Of a stretch of 64,000 bases of DNA, positions 17,915 to 26,487 are shown piece by piece. A program made the translations under genes and the position numbers. Origin of the DNA: Rossellomorea vietnamensis (GTDB taxonomy: Bacteria; Bacillota; Bacilli; Bacillales; Bacillaceae_B); the NCBI RefSeq assembly GCF_001305855.1, contig NZ_LIXZ01000006.1, forward strand, positions 212,828 through 276,827, read 5' to 3'. The notes beneath the pieces are model-generated. The model was not told the DNA's origin, made no database searches, and saw only the letters and a program-made list of their open reading frames with translations. Numbering within the stretch: the stretch's first letter is position 1; each line of letters starts with the position of its first letter.

Positions 17915-18391
17915 CTACTCCACCACCTTTAACATAGATTTCATCGTGTGATGACCGACACCACAGTATTCATTACAGACGATGAGGAACTCTCCAGTCT
18001 TGTCGAGTGTGGTTGTAAATTCACTGACATAACCAGGTTCAAGCATCATATTGATATTGGTACCTGCGACTTCAAACCCATGAACAACATCCTTGGTTGT
18101 AGCCGTGATTTTCAGTGTCGAGCCTTTAGGGATTTCAATTTCCCCGGGGGTATAAAGAAAAGCCGAGGCTACAAATACCAACTCATAATCCCAAGCCTTT
18201 CCTTCCACTTTTTTAAGTCCTGGTTCGTTAAACGGAGCCATTTTGTCCACCTGCTCCGGATTGACGTATGCCTTTGCACTTGGAGGCTGATGCCCCTGGT
18301 GAAAAGCACTGATTCCCAATATGATTAAAAATAAGATAAGAGACCCTGTTCCTAGCGTTAACCACCATTTCTCATAGCGATGCATATGCAT
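17915..18391 (-). CDS. cbaB: ba3-type cytochrome c oxidase subunit II (CuA protein)
   Basis: A 158-residue subunit with one N-terminal membrane anchor (WWLTLGTGSLILFLIILGIS) and a C-terminal cupredoxin domain. CuA ligands are visible: the His in DVVHGFEVAG, then CNEYCGVGHHTM with C-x3-C-x3-H and a Met. It takes electrons from cytochrome c and passes them to subunit I. I start at ATG 18391, seven bases after GGAG; an in-frame GTG at 18400 is too near the ribosome-binding site. It lies between the IIa and I genes. Confidence 0.92.
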   Translation of the reverse strand: MHMHRYEKWWLTLGTGSLILFLIILGISAFHQGHQPPSAKAYVNPEQVDKMAPFNEPGLKKVEGKAWDYELVFVASAFLYTPGEIEIPKGSTLKITATTKDVVHGFEVAGTNINMMLEPGYVSEFTTTLDKTGEFLIVCNEYCGVGHHTMKSMLKVVE

Positions 18392-18408
18392 ATAAATCAC
18401 TCCTTAAA

Positions 18409-18558
18409 TTAAAAACGATTCAGAAATAGCAAGAATACCCCGACCCATGTAAGGACTAAAAAACCTCCTAAAAATAAAACCGAAGTAAATGTACCTTTTA
18501 ATGAGGTGGATTCCTTCACTTTGACTTCCGTTTTGTGATGTAATTCCGGTTTCCCCAT
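18409..18558 (-). CDS. Cytochrome c oxidase subunit IIa-like protein
   Basis: A 49-residue protein with a polar N-terminus (MGKPELHHKTEVKVKE) and one C-terminal helix (TSVLFLGGFLVLTWVGVFLL). Size, topology and position before subunit II match the small IIa subunit of ba3 oxidases, which supplies the helix missing from subunit II. Upstream in-frame ATGs exist at 18567 and 18576; AAAGGA fits the chosen ATG best. It is the first gene of the three-gene operon. Confidence 0.8.
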   Translation of the reverse strand: MGKPELHHKTEVKVKESTSLKGTFTSVLFLGGFLVLTWVGVFLLFLNRF

Positions 18559-18630
18559 TCCTCTCATTCCTTTCATCAAGTATTCACTCTTTTGTTACTT
18601 CAATCATAAGCGGGTACACTTCTTTGAATC

Positions 18631-18646
18631 TGTGATAAATGTCACA
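18631..18646. promoter_or_regulatory. FNR/CRP-type operator upstream of the ba3 oxidase operon
   Basis: An exact TGTGA-TAAATG-TCACA palindrome. On the minus strand a TATGAT (18608-18603) could be the -10 box, placing the palindrome centre near -42, the classical class II activator position for FNR-family regulators. The operon encodes a high-affinity oxidase, which fits oxygen control. Confidence 0.6.
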
Positions 18647-18704
18647 CCTGGAGGGTGGTTTGTGAAGAAAATGTGAAGGGATTGAAAAATAGGCATTCGG
18701 GTGT

Positions 18705-18720
18705 GTTCATTTGTGTGAAC
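18705..18720. promoter_or_regulatory. Palindrome GTTCA-N6-TGAAC
   Basis: GTTCA-TTTGTG-TGAAC is an exact inverted repeat 44 bases before the zinc-ribbon ATG. Its length suits a dimeric regulator. No known operator family is assigned. Confidence 0.35.
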
Positions 18721-18763
18721 CAGGTGCATAGAGTGTAGGAATGAAGAGGAAGGTGACGATCAA

Positions 18764-18898
18764 ATGGAAAAGTATTATTGTAAACAGTGCTGTCAAATCT
18801 TTTCTGATAAAACGGTGTGTCCTCTATGTCAGATGCCGGTGGAAGCGAAGATACACATCAAGGTCCATCATCAGCAGGGGAAAAAGGATCATCGGTGA
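18764..18898 (+). CDS. Zinc-ribbon miniprotein, 44 residues
   Basis: The peptide begins MEKYYCKQCCQIF and has two knuckles, C6-x2-C9 and C19-x2-C22 (CPLC), then a His-rich basic tail (KIHIKVHHQQGKKDHR). This is the spacing of a rubredoxin-like zinc ribbon. AGGAAGGTGA precedes the ATG. It lies in a different frame from, and upstream of, the dehydrogenase, so it is hidden if the dehydrogenase is over-extended at its N-terminus. Likely binds zinc; function unknown. Confidence 0.65.
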   Translation: MEKYYCKQCCQIFSDKTVCPLCQMPVEAKIHIKVHHQQGKKDHR

Positions 18899-18962
18899 GA
18901 CTTTGGAGACATGCTGTGCTAATATAAAGAAGATTCGAATAATAGAAAAGGCGGTGGGGAAT

Positions 18963-19733
18963 TTGTTTGTTCCTTCATTTTCATTGAAAGGTAAATTGGC
19001 CGTTGTCACGGGGGCAGGCCGGGGAATAGGACGGGCTATTAGTATCGGGTTAGCGGAATCAGGATCCGATGTAGTCCTGTTGTCAAGAACGAAGGATGAT
19101 TTAGAAGAAACGGCAGGTGTAATCGAGAAGCTTGGAAGGAAGGCTCATATCATCCCGACAGATGTGACATCACGTGAGGAAATAAACAAAGTGATCACTT
19201 ACATAGAAAATCATGGATTGTCCATTGATATCTTAATTAACAATGCAGGGATGAATATACGTTCAGAGGCGCTTTCGGTAACGGATGATGAATGGCAAAA
19301 AATCATGGATACGAACTTGAAATCAGCCTTTATGATGAGCCAGGAAGTAGGAAGGCATATGAAAGAAAGGAGACGGGGAAAAATCATTAACATTGCATCC
19401 GTAGCCGGCCATGTTGCCCTCAGGACAGGGGTTGTCTATGCTTCCACGAAAGCAGCCATGATTCAAATGACGAAGGTGTTAGCCATGGAATGGGGAAAGT
19501 ACAATATTAATGTGAACAGTATCGGACCATGGTATTTCAAGACACCTTTAACAAAGGAACTTCTGCAAGATGAAGAATATGTAAACGATATTCTGGCAGT
19601 GACTCCTTTAAAAAGGATCGGTGAGCTCGAGGAATTGGTGGGTCCGGCGGTCTTCCTTTCATCGGATGCCTCAAACTATATTACCGGACAAACCCTTTAT
19701 GTAGACGGTGGGATGACAATCAATGGTTTTTGA
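18963..19733 (+). CDS. Short-chain dehydrogenase/reductase (gluconate 5-dehydrogenase-like)
   Basis: A 256-residue classical SDR. The cofactor loop TGAGRGIG is at 16-23, with the NNAG motif and the catalytic Tyr-x3-Lys (Y159, K163 in YASTK). The C-terminus ends YITGQTLYVDGGM. The FxLKGKLAVVTGAG N-terminus resembles gluconate 5-dehydrogenases and related sugar-acid oxidoreductases; the substrate cannot be fixed from sequence. I start at TTG 18963 after GGCGGTGGGG. The frame is open 222 bases further up, but that stretch is basic, non-conserved and overlaps the zinc-ribbon gene. Confidence 0.85.
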   Translation: MFVPSFSLKGKLAVVTGAGRGIGRAISIGLAESGSDVVLLSRTKDDLEETAGVIEKLGRKAHIIPTDVTSREEINKVITYIENHGLSIDILINNAGMNIRSEALSVTDDEWQKIMDTNLKSAFMMSQEVGRHMKERRRGKIINIASVAGHVALRTGVVYASTKAAMIQMTKVLAMEWGKYNINVNSIGPWYFKTPLTKELLQDEEYVNDILAVTPLKRIGELEELVGPAVFLSSDASNYITGQTLYVDGGMTINGF

Positions 19734-19746
19734 ATACTCCCATGAT

Positions 19747-19782
19747 AAAAGGCTAACCTCGCTCTGAAGGTTAGCCTTTTAG
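19747..19782. terminator. Bidirectional terminator, SDR gene / cheX-like gene
   Basis: AAAAGGCTAACCT (19747-19759) pairs with AGGTTAGCCTTTT (19768-19780). Confidence 0.9.
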
Positions 19783-19789
19783 CTATCTT

Positions 19790-20239
19790 CTATTCAATCA
19801 TCAGTATCACTAAAAAATCGCCGACATTTTCAATGGAAATCGGTAGTTTCAAAGCTTTGTCAAAACCATACATTTTCGATTGCCCCACAATGACGGTCGG
19901 CGGTGTAATGTCTAATGAATGGCCGGCTTGTGCGAGGAGGGTAGCAAGATTCCCTGCAATCATATTTCCAAGTTCTCCCGCGAAAGATTCAAGCATTTCA
20001 CCTTCGAGGGGCATTCCAAACATGGATGCTCCCAACCCTTGAAAGCTTTCTTCTTCTCCATCAATGATCATTCTTCCCCTAACGTCACCCGTGAACCCGA
20101 TGAGTACACCGATCTTATGCTGACTAAACGGCTCTGTCAGCAATGAGGGCTTTAAAACACTAACACTCAAAGGGATGACGCCTTTAATGGCTTCTACTGA
20201 ACTATTAAGTATATCGGTGACACTTTTAGTTAAAATCAT
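19790..20239 (-). CDS. CheX-like chemotaxis phosphatase family protein
   Basis: A 149-residue CheC/CheX-fold protein. The active-site helix ESFAGELGNMIAGNLAT carries the Glu and Asn residues used to dephosphorylate CheY-P. A second segment, GHSLDITPPTVIVGQ, is typical of CheX. B. subtilis relies on CheC and FliY rather than a CheX, so this may be an additional phosphatase. It is a single gene convergent with the SDR and divergent from bpsA. A chemoreceptor lies far downstream at 56.5 kb, but no link is shown. Confidence 0.82.
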   Translation of the reverse strand: MILTKSVTDILNSSVEAIKGVIPLSVSVLKPSLLTEPFSQHKIGVLIGFTGDVRGRMIIDGEEESFQGLGASMFGMPLEGEMLESFAGELGNMIAGNLATLLAQAGHSLDITPPTVIVGQSKMYGFDKALKLPISIENVGDFLVILMIE

Positions 20240-20436
20240 GTCGTATCCTCCAGTATTTTGTCACTATAATCATATCATATGAACTAGGAGTAAAGGATGG
20301 TATTTTCGTACGATATACCGACTAAAGTACTATTTTTAGATGAGGTTTTTGAATAAAACAAAAATAATACTTCATACATGATTTATGTCTATGTGGAAAA
20401 GCTATCCTTACATGGAAGTGTAAGGAGTGGTCGTGC

Positions 20437-21507
20437 ATGCCGAAAATACTTTCGGTTGAAACTGAAATCCCACCTGTGAAAATCACGCAAAATGAAGCGG
20501 CAGAATTTGCGAAGCAATTGTTTTCTTCGAATTTCAGGGATATTGGACGTCTCATTAATGTGTTTCAAAACGGTGAAATAGAAAGTCGTTATTTTGTGAA
20601 GGATCTGGAGTGGTTTTCCAGAGATCATACATTTAAGGAAAAGAACGATGAATTCATCCATCATGCCGTAGAATTGGGGAGTAAAGTGATCCATAAGAGC
20701 CTTTCACGTCATGGGCTCACATTGGAAGATATCGATGCCATCATCACCATATCAACATCGGGTCTTTCAACCCCGAGTCTGGAAGCTCGAATCATGAACA
20801 GGCTCCCGTTTTCTCCCCATATAAAACGAATTCCTATATGGGGCTTGGGTTGTGCAGGGGGAGCCAGCGGATTGTCGCGGGCGTATGAATACTGCTTAGC
20901 CTTTCCGAAGGCAAATGTTCTTGTTCTTTCAATCGAACTGTGTTCATTGACCTTTCAACACGGGGATCGATCAAAGAGCAATTTGATCGGGACATCCCTT
21001 TTCGCTGATGGTGTGGCATGTGCCCTTGTTTGCGGGGATGAAAGTCCTTTATTGGCGGGTGTCGTGTATCCATTACCAAGGATCTTTGCCACCCAGTCGA
21101 CGCTGCTTGAGGACTCATTGGATGTGATGGGATGGGAAGTTAAGGAAAATGGACTATATGTCGTATTTTCAAAGGATATTCCGACACTCGTGAAAAACTG
21201 GCTCCGCCCGAATGTAGAAGGATTCATTGAAACGAACGGTGTTGAGTTACGGGACATTAAGCATTTCGTGGCCCATCCGGGTGGAAAGAAAGTAATTGAA
21301 GCATACAGGGATGCTTTAGGGATGGAAGAAAAGATGACAACCGAATCGATGAGGGTACTAAAGGAATATGGGAACATGTCCTCCGTCACGATTCTTTATG
21401 TTCTCAAAGAATTTATGGAAAAAGGCTGTGAACGGGGGGATATCGGTCTCGGCACTGCTTTGGGACCAGGGTTCAGCTCGGAGCTTTTGTTGATGAGGTG
21501 GGAATGA
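20437..21507 (+). CDS. bpsA: Type III polyketide synthase (chalcone synthase-like, BpsA)
   Basis: A 356-residue homodimer-type ketosynthase. The catalytic Cys139 is in GLGCAGGASGLSR, the His in HFVAHPGGKKV and the Asn in EYGNMSSVTIL, giving the Cys-His-Asn triad. The end GTALGPGFSSELLLMRW is characteristic. B. subtilis BpsA (BcsA) makes long-chain triketide pyrones from fatty acyl-CoA and malonyl-CoA. AAGGAG precedes the ATG. The stop overlaps the start of the membrane methyltransferase gene by a few bases, so both are translated together. Confidence 0.95.
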   Translation: MPKILSVETEIPPVKITQNEAAEFAKQLFSSNFRDIGRLINVFQNGEIESRYFVKDLEWFSRDHTFKEKNDEFIHHAVELGSKVIHKSLSRHGLTLEDIDAIITISTSGLSTPSLEARIMNRLPFSPHIKRIPIWGLGCAGGASGLSRAYEYCLAFPKANVLVLSIELCSLTFQHGDRSKSNLIGTSLFADGVACALVCGDESPLLAGVVYPLPRIFATQSTLLEDSLDVMGWEVKENGLYVVFSKDIPTLVKNWLRPNVEGFIETNGVELRDIKHFVAHPGGKKVIEAYRDALGMEEKMTTESMRVLKEYGNMSSVTILYVLKEFMEKGCERGDIGLGTALGPGFSSELLLMRWE

Positions 21508-22073
21508 TGCTATATTTTGTCCTGTTTTTCTCGGTATTGATGATTCAAAGACTGGTGGAACTGTACATTGCAAGATCAAATGAAAAGTGGATGAAGGAGC
21601 GGGGGGCCAAAGAATACGGACAGTCTCATTATAAGCTGATGGTCATCATCCATATTGCCTTTTTCATTTCCCTGCTCATTGAAGGCGGGATCTTTCACTC
21701 CGGGGTCAATCACTATTGGCCGCTATTGCTTGGTGGTTTTATCCTGACTCAGCTCGGGAGGATCTGGTCGATTGCTTCTCTCGGGAAGTATTGGAACACT
21801 AAAATCATCGTCCTCCCGGAGGCTCAAGTCGTAGCCAAAGGCCCATATAAATATTTGAAGCACCCGAACTATCTGATCGTAACGCTAGAGTTTCTGATTG
21901 TTCCAATTCTTTTTCAAGCCTATTGGACCCTTATCATCTTTGCATTATTAAACCAATTCATTCTTTCTATCCGAATACCACTAGAGGAACACGCCTTAAA
22001 GGAAGAGACGGAGTATGGGAAGGTCCACCTCAATACGAAGGGATGGATTCCCCTATTTAAAAAAGAAAAATGA
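21507..22073 (+). CDS. bpsB: Isoprenylcysteine carboxyl methyltransferase family protein (BpsB)
   Basis: A 188-residue integral membrane methyltransferase with four to five helices. The C-terminal ICMT signature is GPYKYLKHPNYLIVTLEF followed by RIPLEEHAL, containing the conserved His, Pro, Asn and Glu residues. In B. subtilis the partner (YpbQ/BpsB) methylates alkylpyrones made by BpsA into methyl ethers. ATGs occur at 21504 and 21507; the second fits GAGGTGG spacing and the homolog's N-terminus. Translationally coupled to bpsA. Confidence 0.9.
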   Translation: MLYFVLFFSVLMIQRLVELYIARSNEKWMKERGAKEYGQSHYKLMVIIHIAFFISLLIEGGIFHSGVNHYWPLLLGGFILTQLGRIWSIASLGKYWNTKIIVLPEAQVVAKGPYKYLKHPNYLIVTLEFLIVPILFQAYWTLIIFALLNQFILSIRIPLEEHALKEETEYGKVHLNTKGWIPLFKKEK

Positions 22074-22172
22074 TTTTCTTATTGAAAATGATTATCAGTT
22101 TTGATAAAATTCTAATTGAAGATGAAAATTATTCTCAAGTACAAGTATCTTTACAAAAGGGTGGGGACAAGA

Positions 22173-22343
22173 ATGGTATGGTTTTTGATATTGTTTACTG
22201 TAGTAGCGTATGGCTTCATGATGAAGTATGTCTTATCTAATGTAATGAAGAATCCGGCACAGCGGAAGAACATATCTTCATACCAGACGAACTCAAAATC
22301 TTTTGTTCGATCAAACTTAATCGCAACCGAAACAACACGATAA
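22173..22343 (+). CDS. Small membrane protein, 56 residues
   Basis: One N-terminal helix (MVWFLILFTVVAYGFMMKYV) followed by a polar Ser/Asn-rich tail. GGGTGGGG precedes the ATG. The frame extends further up but without a better start. It lies 100 bases after bpsB and ends in its own terminator, so it may be the last gene of that unit or stand alone. No family recognised. Confidence 0.6.
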   Translation: MVWFLILFTVVAYGFMMKYVLSNVMKNPAQRKNISSYQTNSKSFVRSNLIATETTR

Positions 22344-22345
22344 AC

Positions 22346-22378
22346 AGAGCCTTCTTCTTCGGAAGAGGCTTTTTTTAT
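22346..22378 (+). terminator. Terminator after the 56-residue membrane protein
   Basis: GCCT and CTTC pair with GAAG and AGGC around a TTCG tetraloop (one bulged T), followed by seven T residues. Confidence 0.75.
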
Positions 22379-22426
22379 TGCCTTTTTTTCTAAAATGACA
22401 GCTATTATAACTGGACCGTTCCTTTT

Positions 22427-22537
22427 CGCTCCAGGCACTTGCTTTCCTCGGGGAGGAAGTCAAGCCTCCTCGGGCTTTGCCCTGCGGGGTCTCGACTTTT
22501 CCTCTATTTCCCGCAGGAGTCAAGTGCCTTCCGCTCC
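22427..22537. repeat. Imperfect palindromic intergenic repeat
   Basis: The ends GGCACTTG and CAAGTGCC are inverted, flanked by CGCTCC on one side and CCGCTCC on the other. Inside, CCTGCGGG pairs with CCCGCAGG, and GAGGAAGTC with GACTTTTCCTC. The pattern resembles a dispersed intergenic repeat I know from many Bacillaceae genomes. It fills much of the 480-base gap before dynA; beyond it I see only AT-rich sequence and a small TTGAC-TTG-GTCAA palindrome at 22675. Confidence 0.7.
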
Positions 22538-22853
22538 AATCCACTCTGTGCTTCTATATTTGTCAGCTCAGAATAAAAAAACACTAATAAAGGTCTTTGT
22601 AATAATTTGTTCGGTTCAGATTGAGTAATTTCGGATGTTAGTCAATAATGATTGGACTGATTACCGGTTTAACCTTGACTTGGTCAATTGGTAGTATCAT
22701 TTTTGACCCTATCCCTCATCTTCTCCTTCGCATATACTGTTATCATTCTTAAATCCCGCTTTCGGATATGATTTCATAGAGAATTTGATTCAAATACGAT
22801 AAAATAAAAACGTTATCATTCTTCTTAAGTGCAGAAAGGAATTAGATTAGACT

Positions 22854-25800
22854 ATGAGTCAGATTGAACATAAAAATACACATTTACATAATACGTTAAA
22901 ACAGCTTACGGCTTACTACGACATTTTCCTTCAGAACGGGGATGGGGAGAGGGCTTCCAAGGTTGAACGTTTGGCTGAAAAGTTGAACAATCATGAATTG
23001 ATCCTTGCCTTTTGCGGCCATTTTTCCGCTGGCAAGTCCACGATGATCAACCGGTTGATGGGTGAAGATATCCTGCCGTCCAGTCCGATTCCAACCAGTG
23101 CGAATCTGGTGAAGGTGCATCATGCACAAACGGATTTTGCAAAGATTCATTATCATCAATCCAAGCCTTTATACTTTAAGGCACCGTATGATTTTGAGAC
23201 TATTAAGGAATTTTGTAAAAACGGTGAAGATGTATACTCTGTGGAAATTGGACGGAAGAGAAGTGAAGTGCCTGAAGGGGTTTCTGTTTTGGATACCCCG
23301 GGAGTCGACAGTACGGACGATGCCCACAGGCTGTCTACGGAATCGGCGATTCATCTTGCTGACGCTGTCTTCTATGTAATGGATTATAACCATGTCCAAT
23401 CACAGGTGAATTTTGAGTTCACCAAGGAAATGGTGCGTCATGGGGTCAAATTGTACCTGATTGTGAATCAGATCGATAAGCATCAGGAGGAAGAATTGTC
23501 TTTCACCCAGTTCCAGGAAAGCGTCAGGAATTCATTCGCCTCTTGGGGTGTAGTACCCGATGGGACGTTTTTTACAAGTTTGAAAAATCCCGACCATCCC
23601 TACAATGACCTTGAAAAATTGCAAGCACTGATTGATAGCCAGGTAAAAAAGAAGGGTGAATTGATCGAAGGTTCGGCGATCTCCGCTATATCACAATTGC
23701 GCACTGAACATGAGAGATGGTATGAGGAAGAGCTTGAAAAACTCGAGGATAGAGCCCTGGATTTCTTTACAGAGGAAGAGTGGGAAAATAAAGATTCTAT
23801 TCTTCAAAAAGAAAGAAAGCTTGTTGACACACTGGCTAAAAATAATGTGACTTCCATAAAAGATCATTTCGAAGAAGAGCGTAGGGAAATCCTTAAAAAT
23901 GCCTATTTAATGCCTTTTGAAACAAGAGAATTAGCGAAGGGATTTCTGGAAAGCAGACAACAGGACTTTAGAGTCGGCTTCCTGTTCTCAAAGCAAAAGA
24001 CAGAAGAAGAAAAAGCAGTAAGACTTCAGAAATTCAAAGACGATATCAATTCCCGGATCGAATCTCAACTCGAATGGCACTTAAAGACACTCGGGAAAAA
24101 CATAGTGAAAGAATTTATCCCTTCATCGGATCAACGCGTGGAATGGGATCGATTAAACCTTGAAGTAGACGATCATTTCCTTGTGGGTTTAATTAAACAG
24201 GGGGCCGGAGTCTCGAGTGATTATGTACTTCAGTACTGTGATGATCTTTCAGAGGAGTTAAAAAGGAAAGCCAGAAATGAAACAAACGGGTTGATTGAGA
24301 CACTGATAACCGAAATTGCACACTCTTCGCCGGAAGAGCATGCCGGCATGGAGGAAGAACTGGAGGAGCTTCAGAAAAAAACAGGCATCATTTATCAATG
24401 GAATTCACTGGATGAAGAGAAGGATGCTCAAATCCGAAAATTGAACAAACCTGAAGTTGAACCAAAGCGTACGGAGAAGATTATTTCAGAATGGACCGTG
24501 AAATGGAAAGAGAGGGAAGAAAACTATACACTTGCGACGGACGTTGTACTGGATCGTAGTGAGGATACGGGTCGGGAACGTGACATTAACCGATCACCTG
24601 ACACAAGGAATCAGGATACGTCAATAGAAGAAGCGATTCAACGGTTAGAAACGATGGCAAATGTATTCAGTAAGTACAAAGGGTTTGCCAAAATGGCCCA
24701 TCTATTGGACGGGAAGAGGGAGCGCCTCTTGAATCAATCCTTTACGATTGCATTATTCGGTGCCTTTAGTGCCGGTAAATCATCGTTTGCCAATGCGCTG
24801 TTGGGAAGAAAAGTACTTCCGGTGAGCCCGAATCCCACTACCGCGTCCATCAACAGGATCAATCCGGTATCGGAGGGGTGTGAGCACGAAACGGCTCATG
24901 TACAAATCAAATCCGATGAACAGCTATTGTCAGACATCAATCATTCCCTTTCGTTCTTTAATCAACATGCATCTTCCTTGGAAGATGCCAAGGGACTGAT
25001 TCCTGATTTATCGACTGATGGGAGCGGGAAAGAAAATGTCCACCTCTCTTTCCTTCAAGCCTTTTTAACAGGATATCCTTTATTTAAGGGAATTCTCGGG
25101 AGGAAGAGGAAGGTCGATCTTGAAGAATATAGAGGATATGTAGCAGATGAGGCGAAAGCTTGCTTTGTGGAGTCGATCGATCTCTATTTCGATTGTGATA
25201 TTACAAGACAGGGGATCACCCTCGTCGATACACCGGGAGCTGATTCCATCAATGCCCGACATACCGGTGTTGCTTTCGAATATATCAAGAATGCCGATGC
25301 GATTCTCTTTGTGACCTATTATAATCATGCGTTTGCCAAGGCAGACAGGGAATTCCTTATTCAATTGGGGCGTGTGAAAGACACCTTCGAAATGGATAAA
25401 ATGTTTTTTGTCGTCAACGCCATCGACCTCGCAAGTGATGAAAAGGAAAAAAAGGAAGTCATTGAATATGTGGAAGATCAATTGATTCAATATGGGATCC
25501 GTTTTCCAAGGATTTTCGGAGTATCATCCCTGCAGGCACTTAAAGAAACCGACTCGCAACAATCTGGAATGGATGAATTCAAGAAGGAATTCCAAACCTT
25601 CATACAGAATGAATTAGTGAGCATGAGTATCGAATCCGCAACTGGTGAGTGGGAAAGAGGGTTGAAACGTTTTCAGCAATATCTCCACTCGGCTTCAAGT
25701 GAAAAGAAGTATAAACAATCAAGGAAGCAGGAACTGGTGGAGCGGAAGTCCGAGGTTATATCCCTTATTGATAACGTATCTCGAGAACCACTTACAGTAG

Positions 25801-26465
25801 AGATGATGCAGGAGTCAAAGGAGCTCGTCCACTATGTGAAACAAAGAGCGTTTTTCAGGGTCTCGGATTTCTATAAGGAAGCATTTCATTCCGGATTATT
25901 TCTCCAATATCCATCCCAATCCCAGGCAATCCGTGAAGGGTTAAAGGAATTTTTATCAAGTATCGGGTTTGATCTGGCTCAGGAAATGCGGGCTACCTCC
26001 CTTCGGATTCAGCAGTTCATTCAGAAGCAGCTCCGGGATCAATGGGGTGCCCTGGAAGAAAAAATCCAGCGGGTTGAACAAGATCTGGTCCTATCCCCGA
26101 TGGATTATAAAAATGAAACGACCATCGAATTTGATAGTGCATTTAACCAAACGGAACTTCGACCATTCGAAGAAGCTTTTTCAACATTCAAGAATCCGAA
26201 GCAATTCTTTGAAAAAGGCGGAAAGAAAGTGGTTCAGGAAAAATTGGAGGCTTTGCTCCAAGAACCTGCGGACGCTTACCTGACACAGGAACTGGCAAGG
26301 TTGGACACGTGGGGGCAAACCTATCTGGAAGAAGAATTCAAGTTGCTTAAAGAAGAGCTGGAAAATCAGGTGACCGATCAGATTACATCCTATCTGGAAG
26401 CCCTAGAGACCGTAAAGGACCTGGATCAGCTGAAGCTGGATTTAAAAAAGCTCGAGCAGGTTTAA
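22854..26465 (+). CDS. dynA: Dynamin-like protein DynA with two fused GTPase modules
   Basis: A 1203-residue bacterial dynamin, a head-to-tail fusion of two dynamin units. The first P-loop is GHFSAGKS (55-62) with DTPG at 147-150. The second is GAFSAGKS near 636-643 with DTPG near 792. Long helical stalks follow each. B. subtilis DynA (YpbR, 1193 residues) tethers and fuses membranes and protects against envelope stress and phage lysis. AAAGGAA precedes the ATG at a somewhat long distance (13 bases). Length and domain layout are normal for the family. Confidence 0.95.
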   Translation: MSQIEHKNTHLHNTLKQLTAYYDIFLQNGDGERASKVERLAEKLNNHELILAFCGHFSAGKSTMINRLMGEDILPSSPIPTSANLVKVHHAQTDFAKIHYHQSKPLYFKAPYDFETIKEFCKNGEDVYSVEIGRKRSEVPEGVSVLDTPGVDSTDDAHRLSTESAIHLADAVFYVMDYNHVQSQVNFEFTKEMVRHGVKLYLIVNQIDKHQEEELSFTQFQESVRNSFASWGVVPDGTFFTSLKNPDHPYNDLEKLQALIDSQVKKKGELIEGSAISAISQLRTEHERWYEEELEKLEDRALDFFTEEEWENKDSILQKERKLVDTLAKNNVTSIKDHFEEERREILKNAYLMPFETRELAKGFLESRQQDFRVGFLFSKQKTEEEKAVRLQKFKDDINSRIESQLEWHLKTLGKNIVKEFIPSSDQRVEWDRLNLEVDDHFLVGLIKQGAGVSSDYVLQYCDDLSEELKRKARNETNGLIETLITEIAHSSPEEHAGMEEELEELQKKTGIIYQWNSLDEEKDAQIRKLNKPEVEPKRTEKIISEWTVKWKEREENYTLATDVVLDRSEDTGRERDINRSPDTRNQDTSIEEAIQRLETMANVFSKYKGFAKMAHLLDGKRERLLNQSFTIALFGAFSAGKSSFANALLGRKVLPVSPNPTTASINRINPVSEGCEHETAHVQIKSDEQLLSDINHSLSFFNQHASSLEDAKGLIPDLSTDGSGKENVHLSFLQAFLTGYPLFKGILGRKRKVDLEEYRGYVADEAKACFVESIDLYFDCDITRQGITLVDTPGADSINARHTGVAFEYIKNADAILFVTYYNHAFAKADREFLIQLGRVKDTFEMDKMFFVVNAIDLASDEKEKKEVIEYVEDQLIQYGIRFPRIFGVSSLQALKETDSQQSGMDEFKKEFQTFIQNELVSMSIESATGEWERGLKRFQQYLHSASSEKKYKQSRKQELVERKSEVISLIDNVSREPLTVEMMQESKELVHYVKQRAFFRVSDFYKEAFHSGLFLQYPSQSQAIREGLKEFLSSIGFDLAQEMRATSLRIQQFIQKQLRDQWGALEEKIQRVEQDLVLSPMDYKNETTIEFDSAFNQTELRPFEEAFSTFKNPKQFFEKGGKKVVQEKLEALLQEPADAYLTQELARLDTWGQTYLEEEFKLLKEELENQVTDQITSYLEALETVKDLDQLKLDLKKLEQV

Positions 26466-26487
26466 AGAAAAAAGGAGGACATTTACT

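Noticed and set aside
18741-18962. 74-residue N-terminal extension of the SDR protein
   Set aside because: Basic, low in SDR features, overlaps the zinc-ribbon frame, and a start with a ribosome-binding site lies at the normal family position.
20340-20400. Sigma-E-like promoter before bpsA (GAATAAA...CATACATG)
   Set aside because: Two mismatches in -35 and one in -10; too weak to list as a feature.
22675-22703. TTGAC-TTG-GTCAA palindrome with a possible -35 before dynA
   Set aside because: No matching -10 element at a suitable distance and no known regulator with this site; left as a note only.
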